Assembly (NCBI RefSeq): GCF_017562075.2 | Contig: NC_054084.1 | Location: 41,322,197-41,386,196, forward strand | From: Anopheles merus | Taxonomy: Eukaryota > Arthropoda > Insecta > Diptera > Culicidae | Direction of reading: 5' to 3' | DNA length: 64,000 nucleotides | Shown here: positions 36,593-50,000 of the stretch, piece after piece | How the letters are laid out: each line of letters begins with the position of its first letter | Position numbering within the stretch: position 1 is the stretch's first letter | Notes under the pieces: generated by a model | What the model was told of the DNA's origin: nothing | The model's input: only the letters and a program-made list of their open reading frames with translations | Database searches by the model: none | Made by a program: the position numbers and the translations under genes

Positions 36593-39500
36593 AAAGGAGA
36601 AAAAGAAATAAATGAAAATTAATTACTAACACAAAAATTAAAACATATCCATCTGAAATATGATATAATGTTACATTTATGTTTCATACCAAGGTCAAAA
36701 CTTTTATAAATCAATTTATTTCTACCCATAAAAAAGGATTAACGTCTGAATTAATCATGATTGTGGATTTCCTTGTTTCCCGAAGCATGTCAAAGTTCAT
36801 CCATGATTTGAATTGATCAAATGAAATTTCAATTCAACGATTAAAACGTAAACTATGTTCAAAAGGGCGAATTTTGTCGACATTCATGAATTCAAATGCC
36901 GACTTTATCGTTTGACGTTACTTGCATTCAACTTCCATGCTTGCATACAATCAATAATGCAATATTGCGTGAAAGGGTTATATATATATGATAGCCATGG
37001 CCCCTCAGGGAACATAACTGGATATCATACATGATAGCCTTTGCACTCAAAGTGTTGAAGTCGTAAATTGTAACAACATGCTTGGTTTAAGCCCCATGTG
37101 GTCCGTACTTAAGTATATGAGTAGCCATTCCGCAAATATAATTTTTTTCAAGACACAAATAGCCAATCAAATGGATGGCTAAAGTATACTTAGACCGATT
37201 ACAATTGTTGCGTGAAAGAAGACCATGTTGTAGAGTTATCGCTTGTTTCATTAAAATCAAAATGTTTTTATTTGAACACATGTATACCCTCACAATCGTT
37301 TCGATTGCTATCTGCTCCAATTCAAACCTTTAAATACCTGCACATCTCAAACCTTTCTCGTCATAGTGTTATATGATTGTTTGGAAACAATGGATTGCTT
37401 TCAAAATCCTTATCCATTCTATTAATATCTGAGAAGTTTCAGAAATCATATGTTTTATTATAAGGAAATATTATTAGGACACATTTTAGGCGATAAGTAT
37501 ATCAAATTTTAAAATCGGTTACATTTCATGCAACTTGAACTCAACTTGTATGCAACCGAGTTCAATAGCATACTTGTTAACCCTTGAGGTTTCACGCACT
37601 AAAGTTTTTAATACAATTATTTCTCTTTCTCAAAACTTATTGCGTGTTTTTGTGAAAATCTTTGAGTGTTTCATCAATTACACCACATTCAGGTGATTTT
37701 TGGTCTTATACCTTAACAATTCGTTTCCAATATGTATAGTCTCCCTGATTAGAAAAGATGCTCGAATTCAATTAACAAACGCTAACCGATGACAGATTCG
37801 TTTTGCACACCTCCATAGATATCCCATCGCAATAGTTTTCCGCTCACCTTTATTCAAGAAAAAAACATAATATGGAAAATAAATAAAATATAATTTCTCG
37901 TTGCTTTTGTTGGTTGTAAATATAAATTGTTTACTTATTACATAACGAATTTAAATCTATGTTCTCTTTCAAATACACATCAATTCGAATATGAATAAAA
38001 AAATCTCGCTACTAACATTAAAGAATGATTTTGTTTTAATTGAATATTAATGGCTTTCAACTCAGCTTCAGAAAATCGAGAGATAGAAAATGCCATGTCA
38101 CTTTTAAATTTGTCAAATCAATTAGGCCATCGGTGCAATATAACAAGCTTTATTGACTGCATTAAGGGCCAATGTGTTGCCATGGTGAATCGAGATGCAT
38201 CGGTTTTGATATGTTGTGTCTGATGCTGAAAAAACAAAAAAAAAAAAAGCTGAAAAGATTGGGGATTGACGCATTATTTCTCGTCCCTAACAAAAACAAC
38301 ATCAATCATAGAGCAGTCAATGAGGAGGGTACCGAATTGCTTATCGGTTTATTTTGCCCTGCAAAGGCAAAAGTGCGATGGAATTTTTGGAAATCAATTT
38401 TCCAGAGCACAAATAATATTTACCATGACTATAATTCAATTCGATCTGTTCGCCACGATGGGATGGCGTACGTCAAACAAGTCGAAAGAGTGCGAACATA
38501 ATGCGAACCTACCACGCTGATTGATGACAATGGCAAGGGAAGGTAGGATGATCGAGAGGGTTGGTGGAGGGTATAAATCGTACGCCAAAAAAGCAGGAAG
38601 CATGAAGTGAACATCGGCGGAAGTTAAGTGGTTGATGACGTTAACAGATATCCGAATGATTCGGTGCGGTTAATATTGTCGTCGGATTTCATGTTTGCTT
38701 CGGTGGTGAGTAAAACGAGTGGATTTTTCTCTTTTATAGATTACTTGTTTGGTCAACGTTTACCATTTGGAAGCATCAGTGAGCTATTTAAACACAATAA
38801 GAATTATAAAGAGTTTTTAAAGATAAGCATATTAATATAAAATAAAATGTAAATATAAAATAAAACTAAATTAAAACATATTTTGTATTAACTTTTTTGG
38901 GAAAACATTAAAATCATTAGCATTGTTTTCATATTTCATATTACTCATATGCCAATAATTGCAATTGTATTATATCACATGCTTTTTGCGCTCATTGCAC
39001 AGCTGTCACCTGGTAATGCGAAAGCTGAGGAAATGTTGTTTCTACTAAAATGAAACACAAACATACCGTGGCGCACACCCGGCACCAGCTTCCTCGCTTT
39101 AGTGGTTTTTAATGGTGACACAATGGAAAACAAATACGTCTTTATGGATTTCCTTCATATTCGCACGGGGCCGTAGAGCGATGATGGTAAGACAGTTGTT
39201 TAACCGGCCAAGGAAATGAACCTCTGTCCTAGGGTGACATTTTGTGCGGCGTTTCGGATGTGCTGTAGTGGGCGGTTTGCATCAACGAGAATCACACCGC
39301 CAGCTGTGGCAACCAGTCAAGCAGCCTGGCGCTTGAATAGATTGCTCAAAAGCTTAACATCAATTAAGGCGGCGGTGACATCGAATGTTGGAATGTTTCA
39401 AAATGACTAATAACTTCAAATGGCAACGCAATCAAAATCGGACCCAGTTGCCGATGATGGGTCTGGTACAAGGAGTGTGTGTATGTGGCATTTTGCTGTG

Positions 39501-40358
39501 AAATCATACCACAAAATCGCTTCATTTGTCAAAGGACATTCCGTGTGCGGTCAGATGCGTTCGGTATGGATAAGTATCGAAATAGTTTGCATGCTATCGA
39601 CATTCTTGTTGGGGTTAAGTTGTTGCGATATGTGATGCATTTATTGACAATTGTTTGGTTGCTGGATTCAGCAAGACTACATTTCACAATCCCGTAAAGC
39701 AGCACTTCCCCACCAACGACAGGGCGTCTCCATTTGATTTCCCTTCGCTTACTACTAGGCGTCTCCATTGAGCAAAGCATGTTGTGGTCGAAATTGACTC
39801 TGAATTCGCTGACTGTTTAAAGTGAAAAATTATATCTGAAGTTATATGAATAATATAAATAAAAGCAAAATAAAATACGAGAGCATTAATAGTTTAATAA
39901 AACACTATCAACAACCTACTAAATATTACGCCAAAGGCGAATAGAACGTATTAACTAACATTCTCTGAAACACAAATTTTCATCTTAAATAGGAAGGCAA
40001 AGTCAGCAATTTAGAAACTTTTGATGGTTTCTAATACTTGCATTGCAGAAGTTGTATTAAACTTTTGTTATGAACTTTGCCACCTTTTTCTTTCACCTTT
40101 CTGTACCAAGTTGGAGCAAAGCGGCATTTGGAAAAATTGGTTCAAAAGTTGTACCGCCATTTATTTCTTATTTTTGCACAGTTTGTGATCTAAATAAGGA
40201 TCTAAATACACAGCAGAAGAAAACTGTGTAGTGGTATTTTCAAACAGAAGGCATTGAATAGGTATTAAGTTAAAGACAGCGAACTGTAGCATGGCATTCA
40301 TGATTAGGCAATTGTGTTGATCTTAATTAAATAGGTTATTTGACCAACCAATGTTACT
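36593..40358. other. Intergenic, AT-rich
   Basis: No gene supported on either strand. Around 37020-37120 there is a very diverged segment with TTTAAGCCCCATGTGGTCCG that could be another SINE relic, too weak to list separately. Open frames near 38172-38520 and 39420-39700 have no family resemblance. Confidence 0.45.
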
Positions 40359-40445
40359 GACGGTCCCGTGGTACAGTCTACTCGCACTACTTAACAACAT
40401 GACCAACGTGTGTTCAAGCCTTATATGGACCGTCATCCAGTATCA
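40359..40445 (+). mobile_element. SINE relic, tRNA-like head
   Basis: Reads CGGTCCCGTGGTACAGTCTA, then ACTTAACAACATGACCAACG, TGTTCAAGCC and GGACCGTC. The downstream half is unrecognisable. Confidence 0.55.
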
Positions 40446-40669
40446 AGCATCGACTATTTTGCTATATAATACTTAATAAGTTTCCAAAACCTGATCTGCG
40501 AAGCTCTTTACGCGTAAAAAAATAGAACTGGATCATTCAGTGATTTATTCGTTTGAGATACAATCTAGAACAAAATCTTATTTAATGCTGAACATTAATA
40601 ATTTTTGGGAGTGAACAACCCGGGCCATGTCAAACCGACGTGATCTATCGTCAGCATGCCAGAGAGAGA

Positions 40670-40739
<70 letters not shown>

Positions 40740-42839
40740 TGGACAGGTGTGCAACGTTGATGTTTTCATGAAACCAATACTTCGAGAACTTCGATTCCCT
40801 GTCACTGCAAAAAAATATGATTTTTTTATCCAGCAGGTATTGACATTTTTTGTTAATTTTCAAAAAACCGGGTTTTCCATACAAACGCATGATTTTTTAA
40901 TGGGACTGTCACGAAAATACTGTCATTAAATGGGAAAAAGTATTTTGTAGCTTATATAGCTTATGCAATAGAAAATCTTAGTTGAATATAGGCAATAAAA
41001 TATTATTATATACATCCATAATAAGACTTACTATCACATATGCTTCGTCTAGCTGGAACAGTTGTGCTAAAACACATAAAATGAAACTATAAAGAACACA
41101 AAATAAGTTTCTGAAAACAATACTAAATGTATCACTAAATGTATGGTTTAGAACAAGAACCCTTAATTCAATATGCCAGTTTCCCGCAATCGAAAAATTC
41201 ACTACAAAAATAGTTCAAAAATTCAATACAACATTCACAAACAGTAACTTTGACGGGCATAATTAGAAACAATTAGAAATCTTGTCCAATCTTACTATAC
41301 CACCTAAAAATCCACAATCCCAATACTCCTATTGCATTGAAAACGTTAAAACAAGTCTAAGAACTTTAAATTGAACTGTAAAGGAAATCCATAACGTTAA
41401 GAATTAGATTCTAAGTAGGTTAAGTAACATCTTTTTCTTTTGAATGTGAAGTAAGTTTCTGATGAAAAAAAGTTTTCCTACTCAAGTTTCAAACCCCATG
41501 ATGGATAAAATATTATGTTACAGTCAGCTAAGCCAAAAACAGTTTCAGTTGGCGATGAAAAATAAAATTATTGAACCCACTATTTACCAAATTCTAATCA
41601 TTATTGTAAAACATATATAATTATCTCAGAAATACATTACTACTACAAACTCCTACTACTACTGCTACAACTTCTTCTACTACTACTAATTCAACTGTCA
41701 GCCAACTATCGAGCGTTCAACTAAAAAGCATGCCAACTAAAAAGCGTTCAACTGATGAATTCTGACTGTATTCCAAGAGTCTAATATCACCTATTTTCAA
41801 TAAAATGCATAACAAAAAATCAAACAAATATACAATCAAATCGTATTGATTTCACTTGCAAATTGGATCTCTTTATTTCATGCGTTTCTCCATCCCATTC
41901 CATTGGAGTTGTTGCTTCACCAACAACGAGTACGTATCAATTTATGGTAAAATGTCACAGGTTGTTTCATTTCAATTTTTATTTAGTTTCTACACAAATT
42001 TTGTTTTCGTTTTACATTTGCCGCATATTACGTTTATGTTTTTAGAGCAATAAAAATAAGAAAAAATCGAAACATTCACTTGAGTTACAGTTGGCCTTTC
42101 CATTCTGTATATACTTTCAATTTATCTACTCGGTTTGTATTTATCTAGATGAGTTTGTGTGAGTGATGCGTGTGGTTGCGTACTATTAGGTTTTATATTT
42201 GTTTTGAATCTATAGTTTTAATAATTACGCAACTGAGTTTCACAGAATATAGCCGAACGCTTTGCCAAATTGTTTCATTAAATTTCCATTCATTACATTG
42301 GCTCGTAGGTTGCGTTGATCCTATCCACGAAAGGCTTAACATTACGACGGCTTTTTTTTCGAGTGATTTTATACTGATTGTATTTTTCTTTAAGTGTAGC
42401 TATACTCTGGTTTTGTTTTTGGTTTTATCTTAGCGGGGAATTGCAAGGTTAATGCATTCCTTGTACAAGTTTGCTTCCACCTGTATACAGAACCGTTTAT
42501 TTCACATTGGCAAATGACACAGTCATGAATATACGAACAATCCAGAGGCTTTTCCTCTTTCCATTTTCGTTTCACCCACCTTTTATAAACCATTCACTAC
42601 ATTGTAATAACATTTATTATTATTTATCGGTCTGTTTTCTTTGCCGTGCAAAAAAACAAGTACATATTCCTTTTGTATCTGACAACACAGTACCATAGAG
42701 TTGGTATGGGAAGCGATCGTTAAAGCGGGTGTACCGTGCTTTAAAGTAAAATCAAATTATCATATCTACATGCTGCATACACGTGCAGAGACTTCTTACG
42801 TTACGCGTAAAATAGCGTCAAAGAGGACAGGAACGATTG
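40446..42839. other. Intergenic, AT-rich
   Basis: Contains the long GA microsatellite; otherwise no coding or structural feature I can support. Confidence 0.4.
40661..40738. repeat. (GA)n microsatellite, long
   Basis: About 38 GA units with two single-base interruptions. Confidence 0.97.
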
Positions 42840-42845
42840 TTTATT
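42840..42845 (-). terminator. Possible polyadenylation signal of the DH31-receptor-like gene
   Basis: AATAAA on the minus strand about 195 bases beyond the distal stop codon at 43039. It would serve mRNAs with either C-tail; use not shown. Confidence 0.4.
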
Positions 42846-43038
42846 TTAAAAGTATTTTATAAAACCCTCTATTTTCCCCCACAACGCGTCATTTTCACGC
42901 AAAACACGATAGTTACGTACGATAGTTTGGCTTTGGTTTGGCCGTATTGTTTCCTCTTCTTGATTTTTAAAACTAGTTTCACCGTTGCAACTTTAACCTC
43001 GTTTTAAAGCTAGCCGAAGGAGCGTAACGCGGACCTGT

Positions 43039-43464
43039 TTAAAGGATTTCATCCGCCGGTGGCTCAACGTCGTCCGGCAAGTCGTCCACTGCTGCGTGAA
43101 ACCCGTTCACCGGCTGTCGGTGGGTGTGACCGTTGGTTGTGGCCGCTGGTTCCGCGAGCGAAGCTTTACCTTCCGGCCCAGCATCGGCCACCAGTTCCGG
43201 GCGGAAGTGTACTCTTTGAGCTGGTTGAGCAGTCGCAGTTGCGGTATCGGTGGCAGCCGTGGTCGTTGTAGCCGAGGTGACGGTTGTGACGGTCGGATCA
43301 ATGACTGTGGTGCGGTGGTGGTCCGTCCGTGACATTGTGCTGGTAGGTGGTGCATCCGACGCCTCCATGCAGGAAGTCGGCAGAAGCAAGGAACGCTTCC
43401 GGGTGCGGCAGGAGAACGGTTTGCGGGCGGATTTGGCAGGGCCGCGGTCGGTGTACTCCTTTAG
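43039..43464 (-). CDS. Candidate readthrough extension of the receptor C-tail (141 codons)
   Basis: In frame with, and directly after, the UGA at 43467-43465. The frame stays open for 141 codons to TAA at 43041-43039. The encoded tail starts LKEYTDRGPAKSARKP, is basic and cysteine-containing at first (FSCRTRKRS), then has a Thr/Ala-rich stretch (residues about 55-85 of the extension) and ends in an acidic segment PDDVEPPADEIL. Base composition is GC-rich and looks coding, unlike the AT-rich 3' flank that begins just beyond it. It could be made by readthrough of UGA-CUA. It could also be made by use of an alternative acceptor (CTAAAG before GAGTAC, 51 bases downstream and in the same phase), which would skip the stop. 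Alternatively it is 3' UTR that is open by chance. Confidence 0.5.
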   Translation of the reverse strand, partial: LKEYTDRGPAKSARKPFSCRTRKRSLLLPTSCMEASDAPPTSTMSRTDHHRTTVIDPTVTTVTSATTTTAATDTATATAQPAQRVHFRPELVADAGPEGKASLAEPAATTNGHTHRQPVNGFHAAVDDLPDDVEPPADEIL

Positions 43465-46400
43465 TCAAACCTTCTCCTCACCTGGGACCGGTGGACCGCA
43501 ACGGACGAACTGCAAGGTGACCGGCTGTGATTAGAATGTGGGGATTTATTTTATACTTCGGACAGTACAGACATAAAATACACGCAGAGAGTGAGAAAAA
43601 GGGAGAGAGAGAAAGAGAGAGAGAGGAGGGAGGAGGAGAGAAAAGTAGTGAAGAGTGGTAGAGTACAAGGTACAGACAGAGTGGAGTGATGAAGAACAAC
43701 GGCAACCGGTTGAGTGTGTTTGTGAGAGGAAAAAATGTGCGAGAGGGTAAGCGAAGAGGGCTATAAAACGAGCAGTGGGAAAGGAGCAACTAGGTGGAAA
43801 AATGGTCGAACAAGGTGACTAAAAATTTTACAAAGTAAATGTGAAAATACAAAAAAAAAAACTGGTGCTGCTACTGTGTCCTACGTGAGAGACGCACGGG
43901 AATATGTAAATGGAAACAAAATGAATGCATAACATAAAAATGAAGTCTTTTGAAAACGTTAAAAAAGAATGTTTCAATTAAAAATAGAATCGTAAAAAAG
44001 CGTAAAAAAGGAAAAAAATAAAACAGTTGAAAAATGAATAACAATTGAATGAAACCACGAATTTATCAAACAAACACAATCGGAAAGAAAGAAACGAACA
44101 TAAAAACAACACTGTTCATCCAAGTGAAACGATTTTACACCCAAACACATAAGAGAAGAAAAAAAAAACTCATAAAAAAACAAGTCAACAGCTCTTTTGT
44201 GCGACTGGAACGGAACGCTATTGTTTTTGATGAATAGTTTTTTGGTGTGATTTTACAAATTTTGGTTCACCGAAAATGAAAGGCAAAAATATGCACACAA
44301 GAGGAACACAAAAGAAGGTAAATATTCACATGTGAAGAGAAAGAAGGTAGAAAAAGGACTGACGTCAATTGTTTTTCTTAAGTAGAGTAAAAAAATGAAA
44401 AACAAAGATACTTGCATTCAATTGATTTTTTTCTAAAAACTCGTCTCAGATATAGCGTAGGACTGAAAGTATAGGATGAAACAAGAAAAAAGAGAAGAAA
44501 CGTGGGAGAAATAGAAAGAGAGAGCGTGAGATAGAGAGAGAGAGAGAGCGAGAGAGATAGCGTGATACATTTGTGAGAGGAAAAACTATACATCAAACGG
44601 GAAAGGGGGTTCTCTGTTCTGCTTCATGTATGGGGTGAATGGGTGAGAATCTAAAGTAAAGTCTACTGCTAGTCCATGCTCGCCCTGCATCGTTCATTTT
44701 CTACGTTCTAGCTCAATCCACAATCTTAACGCCGATAAGGTGATAAAAGCGGAGAGGGTGAGAGAGTGAAGAAGATACGGGTTGTTTTATTTATCACCCT
44801 CTAATCCCAGGCACTATCACTCCCCGGTGCATCGTAGCGCAAATGCATGAGCTGCACCGTACCGTACTAACACGGTGGCCACGAGAATAAACAATGCTGG
44901 CGCCAAGCTAAGTTTTGATTTAAACGACCCCCGGCTCGGGGTGGGTGGAACGTTAACGACCAGATCGAGGGCACGTTAGGGGTAGGGATTGGGAACGGTA
45001 GGACCAGCGAATCGGTGTCAGGGTGTGGCCCGTGGTACTTTGCGGTGCTGTGCGATGGGAAGACGTTCTGCACTAATTAAATGGAGGCCAGCTTTAATGT
45101 GTCCCTTCTACAGCCAAACTATTAAGTTGAAAGCCTAAATGAGCAAAATAAAAGCGTTCTATTTTTATACTGCTTTTTGAATACGAGACATTCCAACAGT
45201 GTCAAACGCTATCGGCATTCGTGTGAGGGGGTGTCGTGTTGTGTGTACTTTTGGTGCTAAAAACGGAAGAAAACCAAAACAAAAAAAGAAAGAAAAATCA
45301 TTCAAACACGTAGGACCGTTAACGTACTTACGGACACTTGCGTCGCGGTGTAGGAGTTGGCGCGGGTACGCAGGAACACGGTGCGCCACTTGCGCTTCAC
45401 TTGTGCGATGACCTCCCCGTTCAGGAAGCAGAAAAGTACCGCCACAAAGAGACCCTGCGAGAAACATACAAACACAAACACACCCGCACCCATACACACC
45501 GTATACGTCCGTGAGTTAATATAATACAATCGAACAATTTTGGTCAGTGGCCAAACTCACCTGAAACGAGGAGGTGCACGCCAGCATCGTTTCGTACGTT
45601 CGCTCGTACGGGTGACCGTTGCCCGGACGAAATGGCGTCAGTATGTACTGCAGGCCGAGCAGGGGCACCAGAAGAAGGGTTGCGCTTTTGGAGGGAGAAT
45701 GAAGAGGGGCAATTATTATTTTTGATACAAAAAAAGGATCGTAGTGAAATGTAAGTATTATGAAATATTTGTGTTTTTGTTTATTGGAAGACATCAATAA
45801 TTCAAAAACCATACTACTAGCAAAAATATTGTTCACACAGCATCATACAAAATAAAAGCATAATGTATATTTGTCCATTTATTTTGATTTATTCTGCTAC
45901 AACATTGTTATTCTGATTCATCTTATTTCTCTGCCTCCCTAGTGTTTTTATTATGTAATTCTTCTACCTAATTATTTTGATTCTTTGAGTTTAGATAGAA
46001 CTACTTCTTTCTTCTTTTGGCACAACAACCGTTGCCGGTCAAGGCCTGCCTGTACCTACTAGTAAAGTGGGCTTGGCTTTCAGTGACTTTTGTTACCACA
46101 GCAGCATAGTCAATCCTACGTAAGGGGGCACGATCTATTCGGGGATTAGATAGAACTAGGCGTATTATTTATCTTTAATCCAGATACTTCTTTACCGGGT
46201 CGACGAATTTGTGTTAATTTTGCAAAGTATATTTTCTCAAAAAGATTCGAATTTATTTGCGTCGAAATCCGCGCTGAATAAGCATGAACATATAAACCAA
46301 ATCATTCATAGCTCAATCATATTCTGGAGAACGAAATGGAATATTCCTCATTTTTTAAAGGTACTTAATAGTTGAACGCAATCCTGAGCTTTCATGTTTC

Positions 46401-46998
46401 AAAGGCAGTGTTTATAAAGAAGGTTCCATAAGATTTAGATTTGTTGTAAAAAAAAGCTCAAGCATATTACATTGGACTACATTTATTGTAATTACTCAAT
46501 TTTTGTAGATACAATTTCGATTACAATTTGATGAAGCAATGCAACAATTTGCAATTACAATTACAATAAGCAATTACGATTTAACGAAGCAACATGTCCG
46601 TTCAATTCAATATCATAATGATCAATCATTTCATTAAAGAATGCGGATTCAACAATTAAAGCTCCGTTGAAAAATATTGGTTAAGTCAATTTTAAATTGT
46701 CTAAAATATAACCTGGGTCTATTTTAATGCAACGAATAAATAAAAGTTAGTTATTGATTAAAACGAATAAATAAGTTTTATTCATAAAATGTATTGAAAA
46801 AAAGAAAGTTTTTTAACTTCAACAAAACGGGTACGAACAGGTGTGCTTAAAGCACTTAAAAACCCCTAGAATTTTTACAGGGTCCACATACTGTTGCAAT
46901 CTCAGTTTATTCTGTTCAATTTAGCTAACAAACCCAAATGCTCTTGCTCGTTTTAATTGCAATCTGTGTCCCCAGTGCACAGGATTTACATAACAAGA

Positions 46999-47047
<49 letters not shown>

Positions 47048-50000
47048 AATCAGACAGTAAGTATGCCTAGAGGATACGAATTAATGAAACTAAACTCTGC
47101 TCATTCAATACCGAAACGGTAACAGCCAAAACGCTCGTACGACCATATCTCGTACACCTTTGCTCTGACTGCGATACCACAGTCTCGAAAAAGGAAAATG
47201 AATAATCTACCCCCAAAATACAGCCAAAACCCGTTGGAGCGAATACGAACTTGCTCCCCTCACGTACTTACCGGAATGCTTGCAAGATCGTTCTAGACGG
47301 ACCGGCACCCTGAGGGCCGGCCGGAGCTTTCAGCTTCAGCAGCAACACCCGCATGATGTTGAACAGGAACACCAGATTCAGCAGCATCGAAATGCACACC
47401 GGTCCGACGAACACCTTGTTGAAGGAACTGTCGTTCATCCAGCACCTGGGGAATGAAGAGTGGTAAAAGCATAGGCAAAGTAAAACGATCCAACAGTACC
47501 GAGATTTGGCGTTCAAGAGGAGTTTTTGTTTGTGCGAGTGAATAAATGAATGTTATAGGGAGAGAAAAACAAACTAAAAAAGCTAACACACGTTAGTTCT
47601 CCTTGCACCAGAGTAAAGCAGGGCCGGAAGAAAAAAGGTATGTATTTAGTAGCAAAAACTAACACACGGGGATTTTACATTGTTACGGGCAGTTTGTGTT
47701 TTGCCTTTTCACCCGGAAACAATGTACCTGGAGGTAGGGAGCGCGAGGAAAATTAAAAGTTAAATAATGGATGCTTGGTAGATTATTTAAAATTTAAAAG
47801 CAAAACCAAAATGAATTTAAATTCAAACTACAAAATTATTAATTATATTGGTTTTCCACAACAACTGGATGGTGCAGGAAAAGGAAAGTAAAATGCAAAT
47901 GCAACTGCAAGTACAACACTTAATTGGACCATCAATAGCAAACGCATCAACCGTTCAGTGCACCATGGCCAACACCCAATGCATCAACCGATTGACGTTT
48001 TATGAGGGCAACCATTCATTCAATCCCATTATACACGATGAGTTTTTATTTATTCATCCCTCACTTACTCTATCGTATCGTTCGGTGGGCTGGCATATCC
48101 ACGCAGAAACCCATACAGCACGATGAAGAAGGCGGGCGAACCCCACCCGAGCGCCAGCAGCCATTTGAGCAGCTTCTTCTCCGACACGAACGCCGACACC
48201 AGCACGGTGTGAAGGTAGAACCCTTCGCACAGCATCCAGGAGTAGTTGGTCAGGAGAAAGTAGTGCAACACCAGATGCAGCGTGATGCAGCCAGCCTGCA
48301 ATGGTTGAAAAGCGGAATTGTGGGGTGGATTGTTAATGTGAGTGAAGTGGGACCGTCGGTGTGTCTCGCAACGGGTGGGTCAGCCGTTTGACCAGAGCCT
48401 TACACCGCTTTCCTTCAGGAGATCGAGATCGGTCAACACCAGCCGGTACCACAGCAGCCAGAGGGAGTTGTTGCAGGCAAAGGATACGAACAGGTTCATG
48501 TGTAGCGTTATTCGTGCGCATTTTAACGATCTGGAAAGTGGTGAAGGGCGAAAAGGATAAAGACGTTCGTAAAAGGGACACATAATCAAATAGCAGCACG
48601 ACGGCGAGGGATAGTTGTTATTGAATTTCGCTTTTTCATTCGCAAGACGGGTGGCATGGGCATGGGCTGTGTGGGAGTTACATTTTCTTCCGGAAGTGTG
48701 GCAGTGTCGTAATACCGTACCTCAAAGCTGCGTAAAGACATTAATCGTTATCCAAGATAGGGGAATGGATTAAATGCGACCACCTGTGGCAGCATCTGAC
48801 CCTCTGGTTAATATAAAATGTAATAAAGACGGGATAAGGCTCGCTGACATTATTAAACGGAATATTTGGATTAACGCTAGCAGAGACGTTTGAATGATTT
48901 TTTGATTGCAATTATTATTCTTGCGATTGTAGGCGTTTATACTTTTAATGTTTTAATATTTTATGTAATTGTTTGATCAGAAATCTTGTATTTTTAGTAT
49001 TTTTTACTGTGAAAAAAGTAATATACCATAACTTTCGTGGTCGCGCTCGGTCGTACATAGTTTTTTTTGCGAATTAACAGGCAATGGTATAGATTACAAT
49101 GTATTGAACATAAAACCTTGAGAGCTCTTGAGACTTTTTTTGGCACAGGTTTCATCAATAATTTAAATATGATAATTTGGGTTGGTGTTATCGAGTAGGA
49201 ATAGATTTTTTGCAATGGAATTTTGCAACCATACTGTGGAGCGGTTGTCAGACTGTGGGTGCCTCTGTAAATACCTCAACACATTTTGATTCATTTTATT
49301 TATTTACCATGCTTAATTAAAACTCCACGGCAGGATTCATTTAGTTTATAATGTGTACATCTGAAAGCCATATGAATACCACTCAAAATGATGTTTTTTA
49401 GAAAACATCATCGATATCAATTCGAAGTCTTTTACACCGGCACCCACAGTCTGATGACAGATCCATAGTAGGCTTGCAAAATTCCACAATTCGGTTGCAG
49501 CACTCGATTATATGATTGCAAACTTCCACAGAATGCTAGCATAGTTCCACTAACGGTTAGAAACTCTCTTAACCAATTGAACTATTTCATTTTATGACTC
49601 GAAACCCTGTAAGCAGAGCATATGAAAGAAAAAATCAAAATTGACAATAAAATATGAATTTAATAAAAAATTGCAAAAAACGGATATATCTTAGTTAGTG
49701 CTTAGTTATCAACACAAAAATTTGCTAGTCAAGTTCCCATTCGCCATCGACAAAATAACAGACATAATATCCTTCCAATATTGTGTTCCATAAATACATT
49801 CGTTACAGCTAAAATTGAAAGACACAACAAACAATAATTTTGTCCTGTCTTACGTCTCATTCAATTGATTATTTTAATTGATTAGAGTTTTTTTATTTAG
49901 TTAAATACATAAACAGCCCTTCGAAAGCTACTGCCCACGGTCTCACCATCCTACGCGTTCAGAATCTTCCTTGTCCAATTAAAAAGGATAATTAACGCTC

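Noticed and set aside
36990..37330. Another possible SINE copy (TTTAAGCCCCATGTGGTCCG).
   Set aside because: Resemblance is limited to about 40 bases and the rest does not follow the family, so it is not listed as a feature.
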